A stretch of 64,000 nt of DNA, taken from positions 62,001 to 126,000 of the forward strand of contig JAXLSW010000013.1 of NCBI GenBank assembly GCA_046330415.1. The letters are read 5' to 3'. The notes beneath the pieces are model-generated. The model was not told where the DNA came from, made no database searches, and worked only from the letters and a program-made list of their open reading frames with translations. The stretch is from RHKX01 sp046330415. Its GTDB lineage: Bacteria; Actinomycetota; Thermoleophilia; Solirubrobacterales; 70-9. This document shows positions 38,416-46,422 of the stretch, piece by piece. Position numbers and translations under genes: made by a program. Numbering within the stretch: the stretch's first letter is position 1; each line of letters begins with the position of its first letter.

Positions 38416-39308
38416 GAGCCGAATCGCTCCGCCGGCTCTACGATCGCGACCACGCGCGCGCCTACGACGAGCGCTTCCTGCTCGCCGATGGATGGGCTCG
38501 CGACGGGACCGATTTCGAGCTCGAGCTGATCGCCGAGCTGCTCCGGCGCGCGAGCGCGCCGCGCTGGCTCGACGTCGGCTGCGGCACCGGCTTCTACCTG
38601 TCGCGGTTTCCCGACGTGCAGCGCGCGGGCCTCGATCTCTCGCCGGCGATGCTCGAGCTCGCCGCAAGCCGCAATCCGGGCGTCGAGCTGACCGAGGGCA
38701 CCTTCCTCGACCCGTGGCCGCGCTGGCGGTCGAGCTGGACCCTGGTCTCGTGCATGTGGGCTGCCTACTCCTACGTCGACTCGCTCGATCAGGTCGAGCA
38801 GCTGATCACCAACCTGGCCGCCTGGACCGCTCCGGACGGCTGCTTGTTCCTGCCGGTCTGCGACATCGCCGATCTGAGCGGTGGGATGGAGGTCCCCTAC
38901 CGCAACGAGGAGACCTGGGTGTTCGGCGGCGAGCTGCTGATCAAGGCGACTGTCTGGGAGTGGCACGACGAGTCGATCGGCCGGCGTCACAGCGATCTCA
39001 TCGCACCGCACATCGAGCACCTGACGGCGCTGGCGGGTCGACACTTCGAGCGGATCGAGATCGTCAACTACCCGCCCTACCTGCCGGGCTGGGGGAGCAG
39101 GCGGGCGATCGTCGCCGCTCGCCCGCGAGCCGCTGCCGGGGATCAGCCGCCCGCCACCGTCGTCACCCGTCCGCCACCGCCGGCCCGGAACGTCACTGCG
39201 GCGGCCGAGCCCACCGCAGCCGATCACACCGCGACCGCCACCGGACGGCTGCGCGCCCGGGCGCTGCGGATCCTGCGACGGATCGAGCGGAGGCTCGAGG
39301 TGGGGTAG
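38412..39308 (+). CDS. SAM-dependent methyltransferase with basic C-terminal tail
   Basis: 298 residues from GTG 38412 (ATG 38349 is an in-frame alternative adding 21 residues). Motif I LDVGCGTGFYLSRF, motif II GLDLSPAMLELA, and SCMWAAYSYVDS at motif IV. After about residue 235 a Pro/Ala/Thr-rich linker ends in an Arg-rich amphipathic helix (RARALRILRRIERRL), which may dock on membrane or partner. Acceptor unknown; sugar methylation suits the locus. Convergent with the nucleotidyltransferase-like gene, 6 bp apart. Confidence 0.75.
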   Translation: MRAESLRRLYDRDHARAYDERFLLADGWARDGTDFELELIAELLRRASAPRWLDVGCGTGFYLSRFPDVQRAGLDLSPAMLELAASRNPGVELTEGTFLDPWPRWRSSWTLVSCMWAAYSYVDSLDQVEQLITNLAAWTAPDGCLFLPVCDIADLSGGMEVPYRNEETWVFGGELLIKATVWEWHDESIGRRHSDLIAPHIEHLTALAGRHFERIEIVNYPPYLPGWGSRRAIVAARPRAAAGDQPPATVVTRPPPPARNVTAAAEPTAADHTATATGRLRARALRILRRIERRLEVG

Positions 39309-39314
39309 GCGAGG

Positions 39315-40382
39315 CTACCGCGGCGGATCGGCGGCGCCGTGGCGCTGCCGCAGGGAGTCAAATGGTCCCGGCCGCGCGATCGGATCCTCCGATCCCAGCG
39401 CCTGGTGGCGCCGGTGCTGGTCGTAGCCGAACGCCAGCGCCCGCGGCGCCCGCGCCCGGCGCGCCCGCCCCCACAGCGCGGCCCGCTCAAAACGGGGAGA
39501 TTCGGTCGCTTCGAGCGCCCCGACCGTGACGGCGGGAACCCGCCCTGCCCCGAGCCGCTCGAGCTGGTCGAGCGCCACGCTCAGATGGCCCGCGATGCAC
39601 CGATCGCGCGCGGTGCAAAGTAGCTGCGCCCAGTCGATGCGACCCCCTGCGAGCAGCTCGCCGGCGTCCGCAATCCAGCCGAGTCGGCGGTGTGGCCTGC
39701 CGACGATCCCCTCGATGCAGAGCTCGGCGAGCAGGTCGTCGGGGGCGGGGACCGCGACGCCGCGTTCGTCATCCGCGGCGGCGGGACGGGAGCGCGCGAG
39801 CAGCCGCCGGATACCGAGGATCTGCACCGGCAGCCGGTAGCAGAGCCGTACCTCGCTGGCCGCCTCGGCCGGGCTCCTCATCGCGATCGAGTCGCCCCTG
39901 CAAAGGCGCCGCTCCGCCCCCGGCGAGGGGGTCGTCCAGCCGCGACCCAACAGCGTCGCGATCGCCTCTCGAGCCGTCGCGGGGTCGATCGCGAGGGTCG
40001 CCTCGCGCAGCGGGCGGATGCCGGCGTCCCCGGCGCGGTCGAATCCGATCCAGGTTCCGGCGATCGCGGCGGTGCGGATGCCCGCGGCATCCAGCTCGCG
40101 CCCGGCGTCGGCCGCCGCGGCGAGCAGCAGCTGATTGCGCGACCACGCGAACCGGTACACGCCGGGGATCCGGCTACCGGCAGCGGCGGTCGCGCCGAGC
40201 TCCTCGAGGCGGCGGTGCAGCCTCGGCAGCAGCTCGAACGTCCCCGCATCGACGCGGTCGATGTCGATGCTCGCGGCCCAGCGTCGCCAGGCCGCGATCG
40301 ACTCATCGCGCCGGCGCGATCGATCGACCGCCGCGAGGAGGTCCAACTCCGCCGCTCGCAGCTCGGGCAGCGGCCCGCTCAA
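39315..40382 (-). CDS. PF14907-type nucleotidyltransferase-like protein, catalytic motif degenerate
   Basis: 355 residues from TTG 40382, overlapping the stop of the preceding GT2 gene (TTGA). The family layout is visible: FELLPRLHRRLEELG, then the region that normally reads LKG...RPxxDxDLLV, here IAGTWIG...IRPLREATLAID. The paired Asp of the active motif are replaced, so catalysis is doubtful. Compare 43764-44657, where GDVDLLI is intact. Such proteins accompany HprK-like kinases and PqqD proteins in some lasso clusters, as here. Confidence 0.6.
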   Translation of the reverse strand: MSGPLPELRAAELDLLAAVDRSRRRDESIAAWRRWAASIDIDRVDAGTFELLPRLHRRLEELGATAAAGSRIPGVYRFAWSRNQLLLAAAADAGRELDAAGIRTAAIAGTWIGFDRAGDAGIRPLREATLAIDPATAREAIATLLGRGWTTPSPGAERRLCRGDSIAMRSPAEAASEVRLCYRLPVQILGIRRLLARSRPAAADDERGVAVPAPDDLLAELCIEGIVGRPHRRLGWIADAGELLAGGRIDWAQLLCTARDRCIAGHLSVALDQLERLGAGRVPAVTVGALEATESPRFERAALWGRARRARAPRALAFGYDQHRRHQALGSEDPIARPGPFDSLRQRHGAADPPR

Positions 40383-41044
40383 GCCCCGCTGCCCCCGCGA
40401 CGGCGATCGAGCGAGCGCTTGAGGATGCGCGCGTAGTCACGCAGGGCATCCGGGTCGCTGCTGGTCAGATTCGCCGCGTGAACGCGGCGCTCGACAGCGA
40501 TCGCGGGAATCAGCAGCTCACCGACGCCCGCGTCGCGGGCGCGCGCGAGCCAGTCGAGGAACTCGCCGGCTCGCCAGTTGCTCGCGAGCGGGCCGACCCG
40601 CGCCCAGGCGACGCGGCGGATCAGCGCCGTGTTGGAGGTGCGAGCCGGGCGCGGCGGCCCGGTGGCCCGACCGAAGCGGACCTCGTGGCCGAAGCAGACG
40701 CCGGCGTCGGGTCCGGCCGCTGCGAGCGCCTCGATCTGCGCTCCGGCGCGCCCAATGACCCAGCGGTCGTCGGCGTCGAGGAAGGCGATGAACTCGCCGT
40801 CGCCGGCGGCGACCCCCGCGTTGCGCGCCGCCGCCGCGCCGCCGTTCGGTTGGCGGATCAGCCGGACCGCCGCGCCATAGCCGGAGACGATCTCGGCCGT
40901 GCGATCGGTTGATCCATCATCGACGACGCACAGCTCGAGCCCCCGGCCGAAGGCGGGGTCGCGTAGGACGCTGTCGATCGCCTCGGCGATGAATCGGTCG
41001 GCCTGGTGGGCGGCGACGACGACGCTGGTGAGCCCGGCGGTCAA
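40379..41044 (-). CDS. GT2-family glycosyltransferase
   Basis: 221 residues from TTG 41044, overlapping the kinase stop (TTGA). GT-A signatures: VVVAAHQADRFIAEAID, CVVDDGSTDRT, NGGAAAARNAG and AFLDADDRW (DxD). Short for the family, lacking a C-terminal membrane anchor. Sits in a four-gene overlapping operon PqqD - HprK-like kinase - GT2 - nucleotidyltransferase-like. Confidence 0.85.
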   Translation of the reverse strand: MTAGLTSVVVAAHQADRFIAEAIDSVLRDPAFGRGLELCVVDDGSTDRTAEIVSGYGAAVRLIRQPNGGAAAARNAGVAAGDGEFIAFLDADDRWVIGRAGAQIEALAAAGPDAGVCFGHEVRFGRATGPPRPARTSNTALIRRVAWARVGPLASNWRAGEFLDWLARARDAGVGELLIPAIAVERRVHAANLTSSDPDALRDYARILKRSLDRRRGGSGA

Positions 41045-42093
41045 CCGAGCAGCTCTCCGACCGCGGCGGCGGCCGTCGCCGGATCAGCGTCGATGGCGAG
41101 ATCCCAGCAGCGGGTCGCGATGACCAGCTCGCGCATCTCGGCCAGCGCGCCGCGGTCGCGGCCGGGGTGCTGGATCATCGTGCTTGGGGCCATCGCGAGC
41201 AGCGCCCGAGCCGGTGACATCGGTCGCAGCCGGGTCGACTCGGCGCCGATCCGCGGCACGATGATCTCGGCGAGCCGTGCGCGGCGGGTCAGCCGCTGCG
41301 CGGATCGCGGCAGCAGGCAGAGCCCGAGCTTCGGGTTCGGCGTACCGGCGAGCATCGATGCGGCGAGGTCGCCGAGGAGCTCGAGCGAGCTGGGGTCGAG
41401 CTTCGCGGAAGCGTGCACCGAGCAGACCGTCGATGCGGCTTCGTCCGCCGCGAGCGCGACGTAGTCGTCGCCGAGATAGCCGAGGCCGGAGCGCAGGCAG
41501 GCCAGCGCCAGCGTCGACTTCCCGGATCCGCTCGAGCCGACCAGCAGCGCCGCTCCGCGGGTCCCGGCGACGGCGCCCGCGTGCAGGAAGCGCAGGCCGG
41601 GGCGGTCGAGCAGCCGCAGCAGCGATGCGCGCAGCGGCGTCGCGAGCTCGTGCGGCGCCAGCGCGGTCGGGTCAGGGTAGAACGCGACCGCGCGCTGACG
41701 GGCGGGATCGACCGCCTCGAGCCTGCCCGAGCGCGGGTCGTGCGTCATCCAGGCGCGGCCACCGACCAACGCCCTGGCCTCGCCGTCGCCGGCGACAGCA
41801 TCGTCCTGCCAGGGCAGCTCGCCGGCCGACTCGGCCAGGCAGTCGATCGAGGCGTCGCCACGCTCGGGGACATCGACCTCGATGTGGGCGAGGCACCGCA
41901 TCAGCTGCGACTCGAGCTCGGGCCCCGAGAAGCGCAGCGTCACCGTCAGGCCGCCGATCGCGACGGCGCGCCGGCGCCCAACGAGCGGATCCCAGGCCGC
42001 GTCGAAGCGCTGCTCGAGGCCCCCGAAGAACGTGCTGCTCGGGGCCCGCTCAGGCGTCGCGCTTGGCGGGCCAGCCCGGCTCGTCGACTTCAT
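41041..42093 (-). CDS. HprK-like serine kinase-fold protein (lasso/HPr-rel type)
   Basis: 350 residues from ATG 42093, overlapping the PqqD gene by 44 bp. The C-terminal half holds Walker A VGSSGSGKST (185-194) and GDD (208-210) preceded by GLGYL, the arrangement of HPr kinase-like P-loop proteins. The N-terminal half is a divergent substrate-binding region. No HPr or PTS gene is nearby. Family knowledge: HprK homologues in RiPP clusters phosphorylate precursor peptides (paeninodin type), and related kinases accompany PqqD proteins in exopolysaccharide systems. Substrate here might be the neighbour's peptide tail (inference). Confidence 0.75.
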   Translation of the reverse strand: MKSTSRAGPPSATPERAPSSTFFGGLEQRFDAAWDPLVGRRRAVAIGGLTVTLRFSGPELESQLMRCLAHIEVDVPERGDASIDCLAESAGELPWQDDAVAGDGEARALVGGRAWMTHDPRSGRLEAVDPARQRAVAFYPDPTALAPHELATPLRASLLRLLDRPGLRFLHAGAVAGTRGAALLVGSSGSGKSTLALACLRSGLGYLGDDYVALAADEAASTVCSVHASAKLDPSSLELLGDLAASMLAGTPNPKLGLCLLPRSAQRLTRRARLAEIIVPRIGAESTRLRPMSPARALLAMAPSTMIQHPGRDRGALAEMRELVIATRCWDLAIDADPATAAAAVGELLG

Positions 42094-42487
42094 GGATCGG
42101 GTCGATCAGCAGGTAGTCCTGCATGTCTGAGAACTTCTCGAGCCGCGGCGGCTGAAAGGCCGGCTTCGGAGGATCGGACGATGCCGGCGCGGCCGCAGCC
42201 GGCTCGTCACCCGCGGGGAGCGGCTCGAGCAGGTGCTCGGCGACCAGCTCGCTGGCCAGCTCGCGGAGCTGCTGCGCCGCCGACTCGCTGTCGGAGGTGA
42301 GCGCCGCCGCTGCCTCCGCCGGGGATCTGCCGGCGACGAGCAGTGGCCAGGCCTCGGCACCGATCCCGGTGAGGCTGTAGTAGTTGCCGTCCTCGAGCTG
42401 GATGACGATCACCTCGCCGTCGACCTCCTCGTGGATCACCCGGCGTGAGTTGGTGGTGAATCGCGCATCACCCCGCACCAGTTCCAT
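42050..42487 (-). CDS. PqqD/RRE protein with C-terminal peptide-like tail
   Basis: 145 residues from ATG 42487. Residues ~10-95 are a PqqD winged helix (VIHEEVDGEVIVIQLEDGNYY, AWPLLVAGRSPAEAAAAL). A Pro/Ala linker (~93-110) follows, then a ~35-residue tail with PRLEKFSDMQDYLLIDPIH and EVDEPGWP. The tail is short, aromatic and acidic, with the look of a RiPP core or a docking peptide rather than part of the fold. It overlaps the HprK-like kinase gene. Inference: leader-binding domain and substrate or bait peptide fused in one chain. First gene of its operon, divergent from a GT4. Confidence 0.75.
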   Translation of the reverse strand: MELVRGDARFTTNSRRVIHEEVDGEVIVIQLEDGNYYSLTGIGAEAWPLLVAGRSPAEAAAALTSDSESAAQQLRELASELVAEHLLEPLPAGDEPAAAAPASSDPPKPAFQPPRLEKFSDMQDYLLIDPIHEVDEPGWPAKRDA

Positions 42488-42522
42488 CGATCGAGCCTAT
42501 CGCTCCTCCGGGATCGGACGGC

Positions 42523-42528
42523 TATCCT
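42523..42528 (+). promoter_or_regulatory. -10-like TATCCT, near-leaderless start
   Basis: TATCCT ends nine bases before ATG 42537, which would leave a leader of only a few bases. On the other strand TAGGCT lies at a similar distance from the PqqD start (42487). No -35 could be assigned. Confidence 0.35.
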
Positions 42529-42536
42529 CGGCCGCC

Positions 42537-43733
42537 ATGTCGGTGGGACGGAAACGACGCGCCGGGCCGCTGCGCTTTCTCTTCATGAGCACCTGCCCCG
42601 AGCCCTGGGGAGGCAGCGAGGAGCTCTGGTGGGCGGCCGCGATCGCGCTGCTCAGGGACGAGCACGAGGTGACGGTGCTGAAGCGCAAGCTGGATCGCAA
42701 GCACCCGCGGATCAGGGAGCTCCTCGAAGCGGGTGGGAGCGCCCATGAGCTCGACGGCTTCGGCGGGCAGGACTCCTGGAACGCCGGCCGCGTGGTGCTC
42801 CCCAAGGGTCGCCCCGGCGACTTCAGCCGGCGCCAGGTCTACACCGCGGCGGGATGGTTGCGGATGCGAAGGCCCGACCGCGTGGTGATCTCGCAAGGCG
42901 GCAACGTCGAGGGCACCCACCTCGGGCGACTGTGCGCGCGGCGTGGCATCGAGTACGCACTGATCGCCCAGAAGGCGAGCGACTTCGACTGGCCCGACGA
43001 CGACTCGCGAATCCCGATCGCCGAGGCGTATCGGCGGGCCCGCCAGGTGATCTTCGTCTCCGATCACAACCGGCGCTTGACCGAGGATCAGCTCGGGCTC
43101 GATCTCGGTGCGGCGCTGGTCTGGCCGAACCCGTTTCTCGTCGGCAGCGACGGCCCGCTGCCGTGGCCCGGCGATGACGGCGGTCTGCGGATCGCCTGCG
43201 TGGGGCGGCTGTTCCCCCGCGAGAAGGGCCAGGACATCCTCCTGCGGGTCCTCGCGGAAGAGCCCTGGAGGAGCCGCTCCGTCGAGCTCGAGATCTACGG
43301 GAAGGGGGTTAACCGCCAGACGTTGATCGACATGGCCGAGCGCCTCGGCCTCGGCAACGTCCACTTTCGCGGCCACACCGGCGACGTCGGCGGCGTCTGG
43401 CGGCGCAACCACCTGCTCGCGCTTCCGTCCCGCTCGGAGGGGCTTCCGCTGGTGCTGGTCGAGGCGATGCTTTGCGGCCGGCCCGGGGTCGTCACCGATG
43501 TCGGCGGCGCGCGCGAGCTCGTTACCGACGGTCGCGACGGGTTCATCGCCGGGGCGCCGACCGTCGAGGCGTTCGCGGTGGCGATGGAGCGCGCCTGGAG
43601 CCAGCGCGCCGAGCTCGAGCGGATCGGCCTGCTGGCCGCGGCGACCGCTCGTGAGCACGTCGGTGAGGACGATCCGGGCGCGCGCCTCGCGCACGCTCTG
43701 GTCGCCGACATGGACGCCGCCGCGGCGGCGTAG
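42537..43733 (+). CDS. GT4-family glycosyltransferase
   Basis: 398 residues from ATG 42537. N-terminal FMSTCPEPWGGSEELWW (Gly-rich acceptor loop) and C-terminal ACVGRLFPREKGQDILL, LEIYGKGVN, PSRSEGLPLVLVEAMLCGRP. A complete GT-B retaining enzyme. Divergent from the PqqD-kinase operon. Confidence 0.85.
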   Translation: MSVGRKRRAGPLRFLFMSTCPEPWGGSEELWWAAAIALLRDEHEVTVLKRKLDRKHPRIRELLEAGGSAHELDGFGGQDSWNAGRVVLPKGRPGDFSRRQVYTAAGWLRMRRPDRVVISQGGNVEGTHLGRLCARRGIEYALIAQKASDFDWPDDDSRIPIAEAYRRARQVIFVSDHNRRLTEDQLGLDLGAALVWPNPFLVGSDGPLPWPGDDGGLRIACVGRLFPREKGQDILLRVLAEEPWRSRSVELEIYGKGVNRQTLIDMAERLGLGNVHFRGHTGDVGGVWRRNHLLALPSRSEGLPLVLVEAMLCGRPGVVTDVGGARELVTDGRDGFIAGAPTVEAFAVAMERAWSQRAELERIGLLAAATAREHVGEDDPGARLAHALVADMDAAAAA

Positions 43734-43745
43734 AGCCTCGCCGTC

Positions 43746-43762
43746 GGCAGCCCCGAGCTGCC
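43746..43762. terminator. hairpin between convergent genes
   Basis: GGCAGC, loop CCCGA, GCTGCC: a perfect 6-bp stem in the 30-bp gap between the convergent GT4 and nucleotidyltransferase genes. No T tract, so intrinsic termination is only plausible. Confidence 0.4.
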
Positions 43763-43763
43763 C

Positions 43764-44657
43764 TCAGCGCGATGCGCGGCGGCGGGCGAGGACGGCGCCC
43801 GGCAGCTTCCCCAGAACCCAGAAGGGTCGCCACAGGTAGGCCAGGATCAGCCCGATGGTGCCGCGCCGCGCCAGCGGCGACCAGGCGCGGATCAGCCGCC
43901 GGCTCGGCAGCAGCTTGTGGGCGACCAGTGCCAGTCGCCGTCGCGCTCCCCGTGCCTCGACCAGCTGATCGACGCCATGCATCCCCGCCGGCAGCCCGAG
44001 CCGGGACCGGCGCACCGCGGCGGTCGGCTCGTAGCTCAGGTTCAACCGATCGGCGACGACGACGCCGGAGGGAACCGTCCGCAGCCCGGCATCGAAGGCG
44101 GCCGTGGCACCGATCTCCGCGGCGATCGCCGCCGCCGCCGCCCAGGTCTCGGCGTCGCTGATCGCGATGGCGCGCTCGAGCGCGGCGCGGGTGTGCTCAT
44201 CGAGGGATCCGGGGTGCTGGATCGCGTGCACGGCGACCTGAAGGGCGCGCGCGGGGACGGCGGGGACCGCGATCGGGACGCCGGCGATCCGCAGCGTCTC
44301 GTGATCGCGCCATAGCGCGCTCCAGCAGGCGCGCTCGCCGCGCTCGGCAGCGAAGATCGCGCGGTGCAGATCGATGCAGACGCCGCGCCGCATCCAGTGG
44401 TGACCGTGCGGGTTCTGGCCGACCAGGTCCGAATCGTCGAGCTCGACCTCGAAGCCGAGCCCGGCGAGCACGCGGCCGGCATCCGCGAACCGTTCCGGTT
44501 CGATCAGCAGATCGACATCGCCGGAGAGGACGCTTTCCTGCTCGGGCCACAGCCAGACGTGGTTCGCGAGCCCCTTGAGCAGCAGCGGCTCGATCCGCTC
44601 GGCGCGCAGCGCGGTCACCACCTCGACGGTGGCCGCGTCCAAGATCAGCGCATGCAT
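43764..44657 (-). CDS. PF14907-type nucleotidyltransferase family protein
   Basis: 297 residues from ATG 44657, which has GAGG five bases upstream; the longer frame to 44714 nearly meets the divergent gene. The active motif is canonical: LLLKGLANHVW then SGDVDLLIEPERF (Asp47, Asp49), with CIDLHRAIF further on. A C-terminal helical region with WSPLARRGTIGLILAYLWRPFW may lie on the membrane. Proteins of this family occur in lasso-type and polysaccharide clusters; target unknown. Confidence 0.7.
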   Translation of the reverse strand: MHALILDAATVEVVTALRAERIEPLLLKGLANHVWLWPEQESVLSGDVDLLIEPERFADAGRVLAGLGFEVELDDSDLVGQNPHGHHWMRRGVCIDLHRAIFAAERGERACWSALWRDHETLRIAGVPIAVPAVPARALQVAVHAIQHPGSLDEHTRAALERAIAISDAETWAAAAAIAAEIGATAAFDAGLRTVPSGVVVADRLNLSYEPTAAVRRSRLGLPAGMHGVDQLVEARGARRRLALVAHKLLPSRRLIRAWSPLARRGTIGLILAYLWRPFWVLGKLPGAVLARRRASR

Positions 44658-44727
44658 CGCCACCTCGCGCCCGGTCGATCGGAATGCGTCGATCGACCAA
44701 ACGCTACCCTGCACGAGCAGGAGACCT

Positions 44728-45520
44728 GTGCGGCCTGACTACACGATCGTGATTCCGGTCTGGGGCGAGCGCTACAGCAACCTGCTCGGCGAGGCGATCG
44801 AGTCGGTCCGCCGGCAAGCGCCCGAAGCACCGATCGTCGTCATCGACAACGCCGGCGACGTCCCGCTGCCCGGGACCGAGTCGACGCACGTCGTCCGGCT
44901 CGAGGATCGGGTCAGCGTCGGGCGGGCGCGGAACATCGGGTTGGCCGAGGTCGAGACCGAGTTCGCGCTGGTCCTCGACGCCGACGACACCCTCGAGCCG
45001 GGCGCGCTGGAGGGGCTGGCGCTACCGCTTCGCGCCGACCCGGGGCTGGTCGCCGTGGTCGGGCGGGTCGTCGAGGAGATGGCCGCCGGCACCGGCTGCC
45101 GCGTCGCTCGCGCCGCTGCTGGCGCGGGCCCCGCGGCTGTTCGCAATCATCAACGCGAGCTGGCTGCTCTTTCCGGTGCAGGGATGCGCGATGTACCGGG
45201 TGGCGGTCGCGCGCGCCTGCGGCGGCTACGGGGACACGCACGAGGGCGACGACTATGAGCTCGCGGTTGCGCTCGCCGCCGCCGGGCGGGTCGGCTTCGT
45301 CGATGCGGTCGTCCGTCACTACCGTGACCCGCACGGCGGCCTCGGATCGCCGCCCGACAACGCCTCGCTGCTGCGCCGGGCGCGAGCGGTTCGCACGCGC
45401 CTGGCGACCCACCGTTGGGGTCGGATCGCCGGCCCGGTTATCCACGGCGCTCAGCTCGTCGCGATCTATTGCCTGCGGCCGCTGGTCCGCGGCGGGCGCA
45501 GGCTGATCGGGCGCGAATGA
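44728..45520 (+). pseudogene. GT2-family glycosyltransferase, one frameshift
   Basis: GTG 44728 follows AGGAG at 44719-44723. Frame 1 gives YTIVIPVWGERYSNLLGEAI, IVVIDNAGD, SVGRARNIGLAEVETEFALV and LDADDTLEPG (DxD). Near 45105 it shifts to frame 2, which restores SLAPLLARAPRLFAIINASW, LFPVQGCAMYR and HEGDDYELAVALAAAG, ending at 45520. One extra base (or two lost) in the CGTCGCTCGCGCC tract explains it. The stop overlaps the ATG of a PqqD gene (ATGA). Confidence 0.75.
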
Positions 45521-45786
45521 GCGACCGCCTCACGCTGGTCCGTGGCCGTCTCGTCCACCGCGTCGTCGACGGCGAGTTGATGATCCTCGACGCGGCTCGG
45601 GACGAGTACGTCCGCGGCAACGGCTCGATGGCGCTGCTGTGGCCGCTGCTCGAGCGCGGCTGCACGCTCGCTGAGCTCGCCGCCGAGCTCCGCGGCAGCT
45701 ATGACGTCGACGAGGCGGGCGCGATCGACGCGGCCGAGGAGCTGCTCGCGGACCTGCGGGCGCGAGGTTGGATCGACGAGCCCTGA
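45517..45786 (+). CDS. PqqD-family protein (RRE)
   Basis: 89 residues from ATG 45517, translationally coupled to the GT2 gene. PqqD fold: LVHRVVDGELMILDAARDEY, GNGSMALLWPLLERGCTLAEL, ending DLRARGWIDEP. Close to the PqqD at 10597 in sequence and size, without the tail of the one at 42050. No peptide ORF lies next to it. Role probably in binding a leader or protein tail for a modifying enzyme. Confidence 0.75.
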   Translation: MSDRLTLVRGRLVHRVVDGELMILDAARDEYVRGNGSMALLWPLLERGCTLAELAAELRGSYDVDEAGAIDAAEELLADLRARGWIDEP

Positions 45787-45791
45787 CGACT

Positions 45792-46319
45792 TCAGCGGCG
45801 GATCAGGCGCCAGCCGGCGAAGCCGAGGCCGAGCAGCGCGCCCGCGGCGATCAGGATGCCGGCCGGCCCGAGGCCGCCATCGGAGCCGCTGACGCCGCTG
45901 ACGAGCGCCGCGATCAGCGAGCCGTCGTCGGCGTCCACGCCCGGCGCCGGATCGCGCTGGCGGGCGCCGTCCAGCCCGGCCATCGGCACCAGACCGGCGA
46001 CGGCGGCGCCGTCGGCCCCGCGCCGGCTCAACTCGGCCCGCACCGCCGGGGACAGGTCCGAGGCGATACCGCTGCCCGCCCCGACCGATCCCCCCGGCCC
46101 GGAGTCGCCGACCGCCGGCGCCGATCCGTCCTCGCTGCCGCCGCCGCCCGTGGTCCCGGGCTGCTGCTCCCCGCAGGCGCTTGGGATCGACTCCAGGTAC
46201 TGATCGATCTCGGAGTTGTCGGGCACGTCGTCCGGGCAGGCGGCGAGCGCCGGGGCGGCGAGCGCGAGCGCGAGGAGTGCGAGCAGGCAGCCGATCGCTG
46301 TGCTGGCGGCGCGGATCAC
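45792..46319 (-). CDS. small secreted protein with C-terminal membrane anchor
   Basis: 175 residues from GTG 46319. Signal peptide (LLALLALALAAPALA) then ACPDDVPD..SIPSACG, a Gly/Ser/Pro-rich middle, and a C-terminal helix (GPAGILIAAGALLGLGFAGW) with RLIRR. This is the layout of an anchored exoprotein without an LPxTG motif. It is divergent from an O-antigen ligase-like gene, the same arrangement as at 7381-10030. Family unknown. Confidence 0.6.
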   Translation of the reverse strand: MIRAASTAIGCLLALLALALAAPALAACPDDVPDNSEIDQYLESIPSACGEQQPGTTGGGGSEDGSAPAVGDSGPGGSVGAGSGIASDLSPAVRAELSRRGADGAAVAGLVPMAGLDGARQRDPAPGVDADDGSLIAALVSGVSGSDGGLGPAGILIAAGALLGLGFAGWRLIRR

Positions 46320-46410
46320 ACCTGGGGTTACGTGCGCGGCGCGCGATCCTTGACAGCGGATCCGCGTCCGGCGCTGACGAAAACCTGTCGGATGCCGGCG
46401 CCGCCGGCCG

Positions 46411-46416
46411 TATTCA
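46411..46416 (+). promoter_or_regulatory. -10-like TATTCA, near-leaderless start
   Basis: TATTCA lies six bases before GTG 46423. A TTGACA at 46350-46355 is too far upstream to pair with it. Weak support. Confidence 0.25.
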
Positions 46417-46422
46417 GTTCTG

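Noticed and set aside
46350..46355. TTGACA as the -35 of the ligase gene
   Set aside because: No -10-like sequence at 16-18 bases, and the TATTCA at 46411 is too far.
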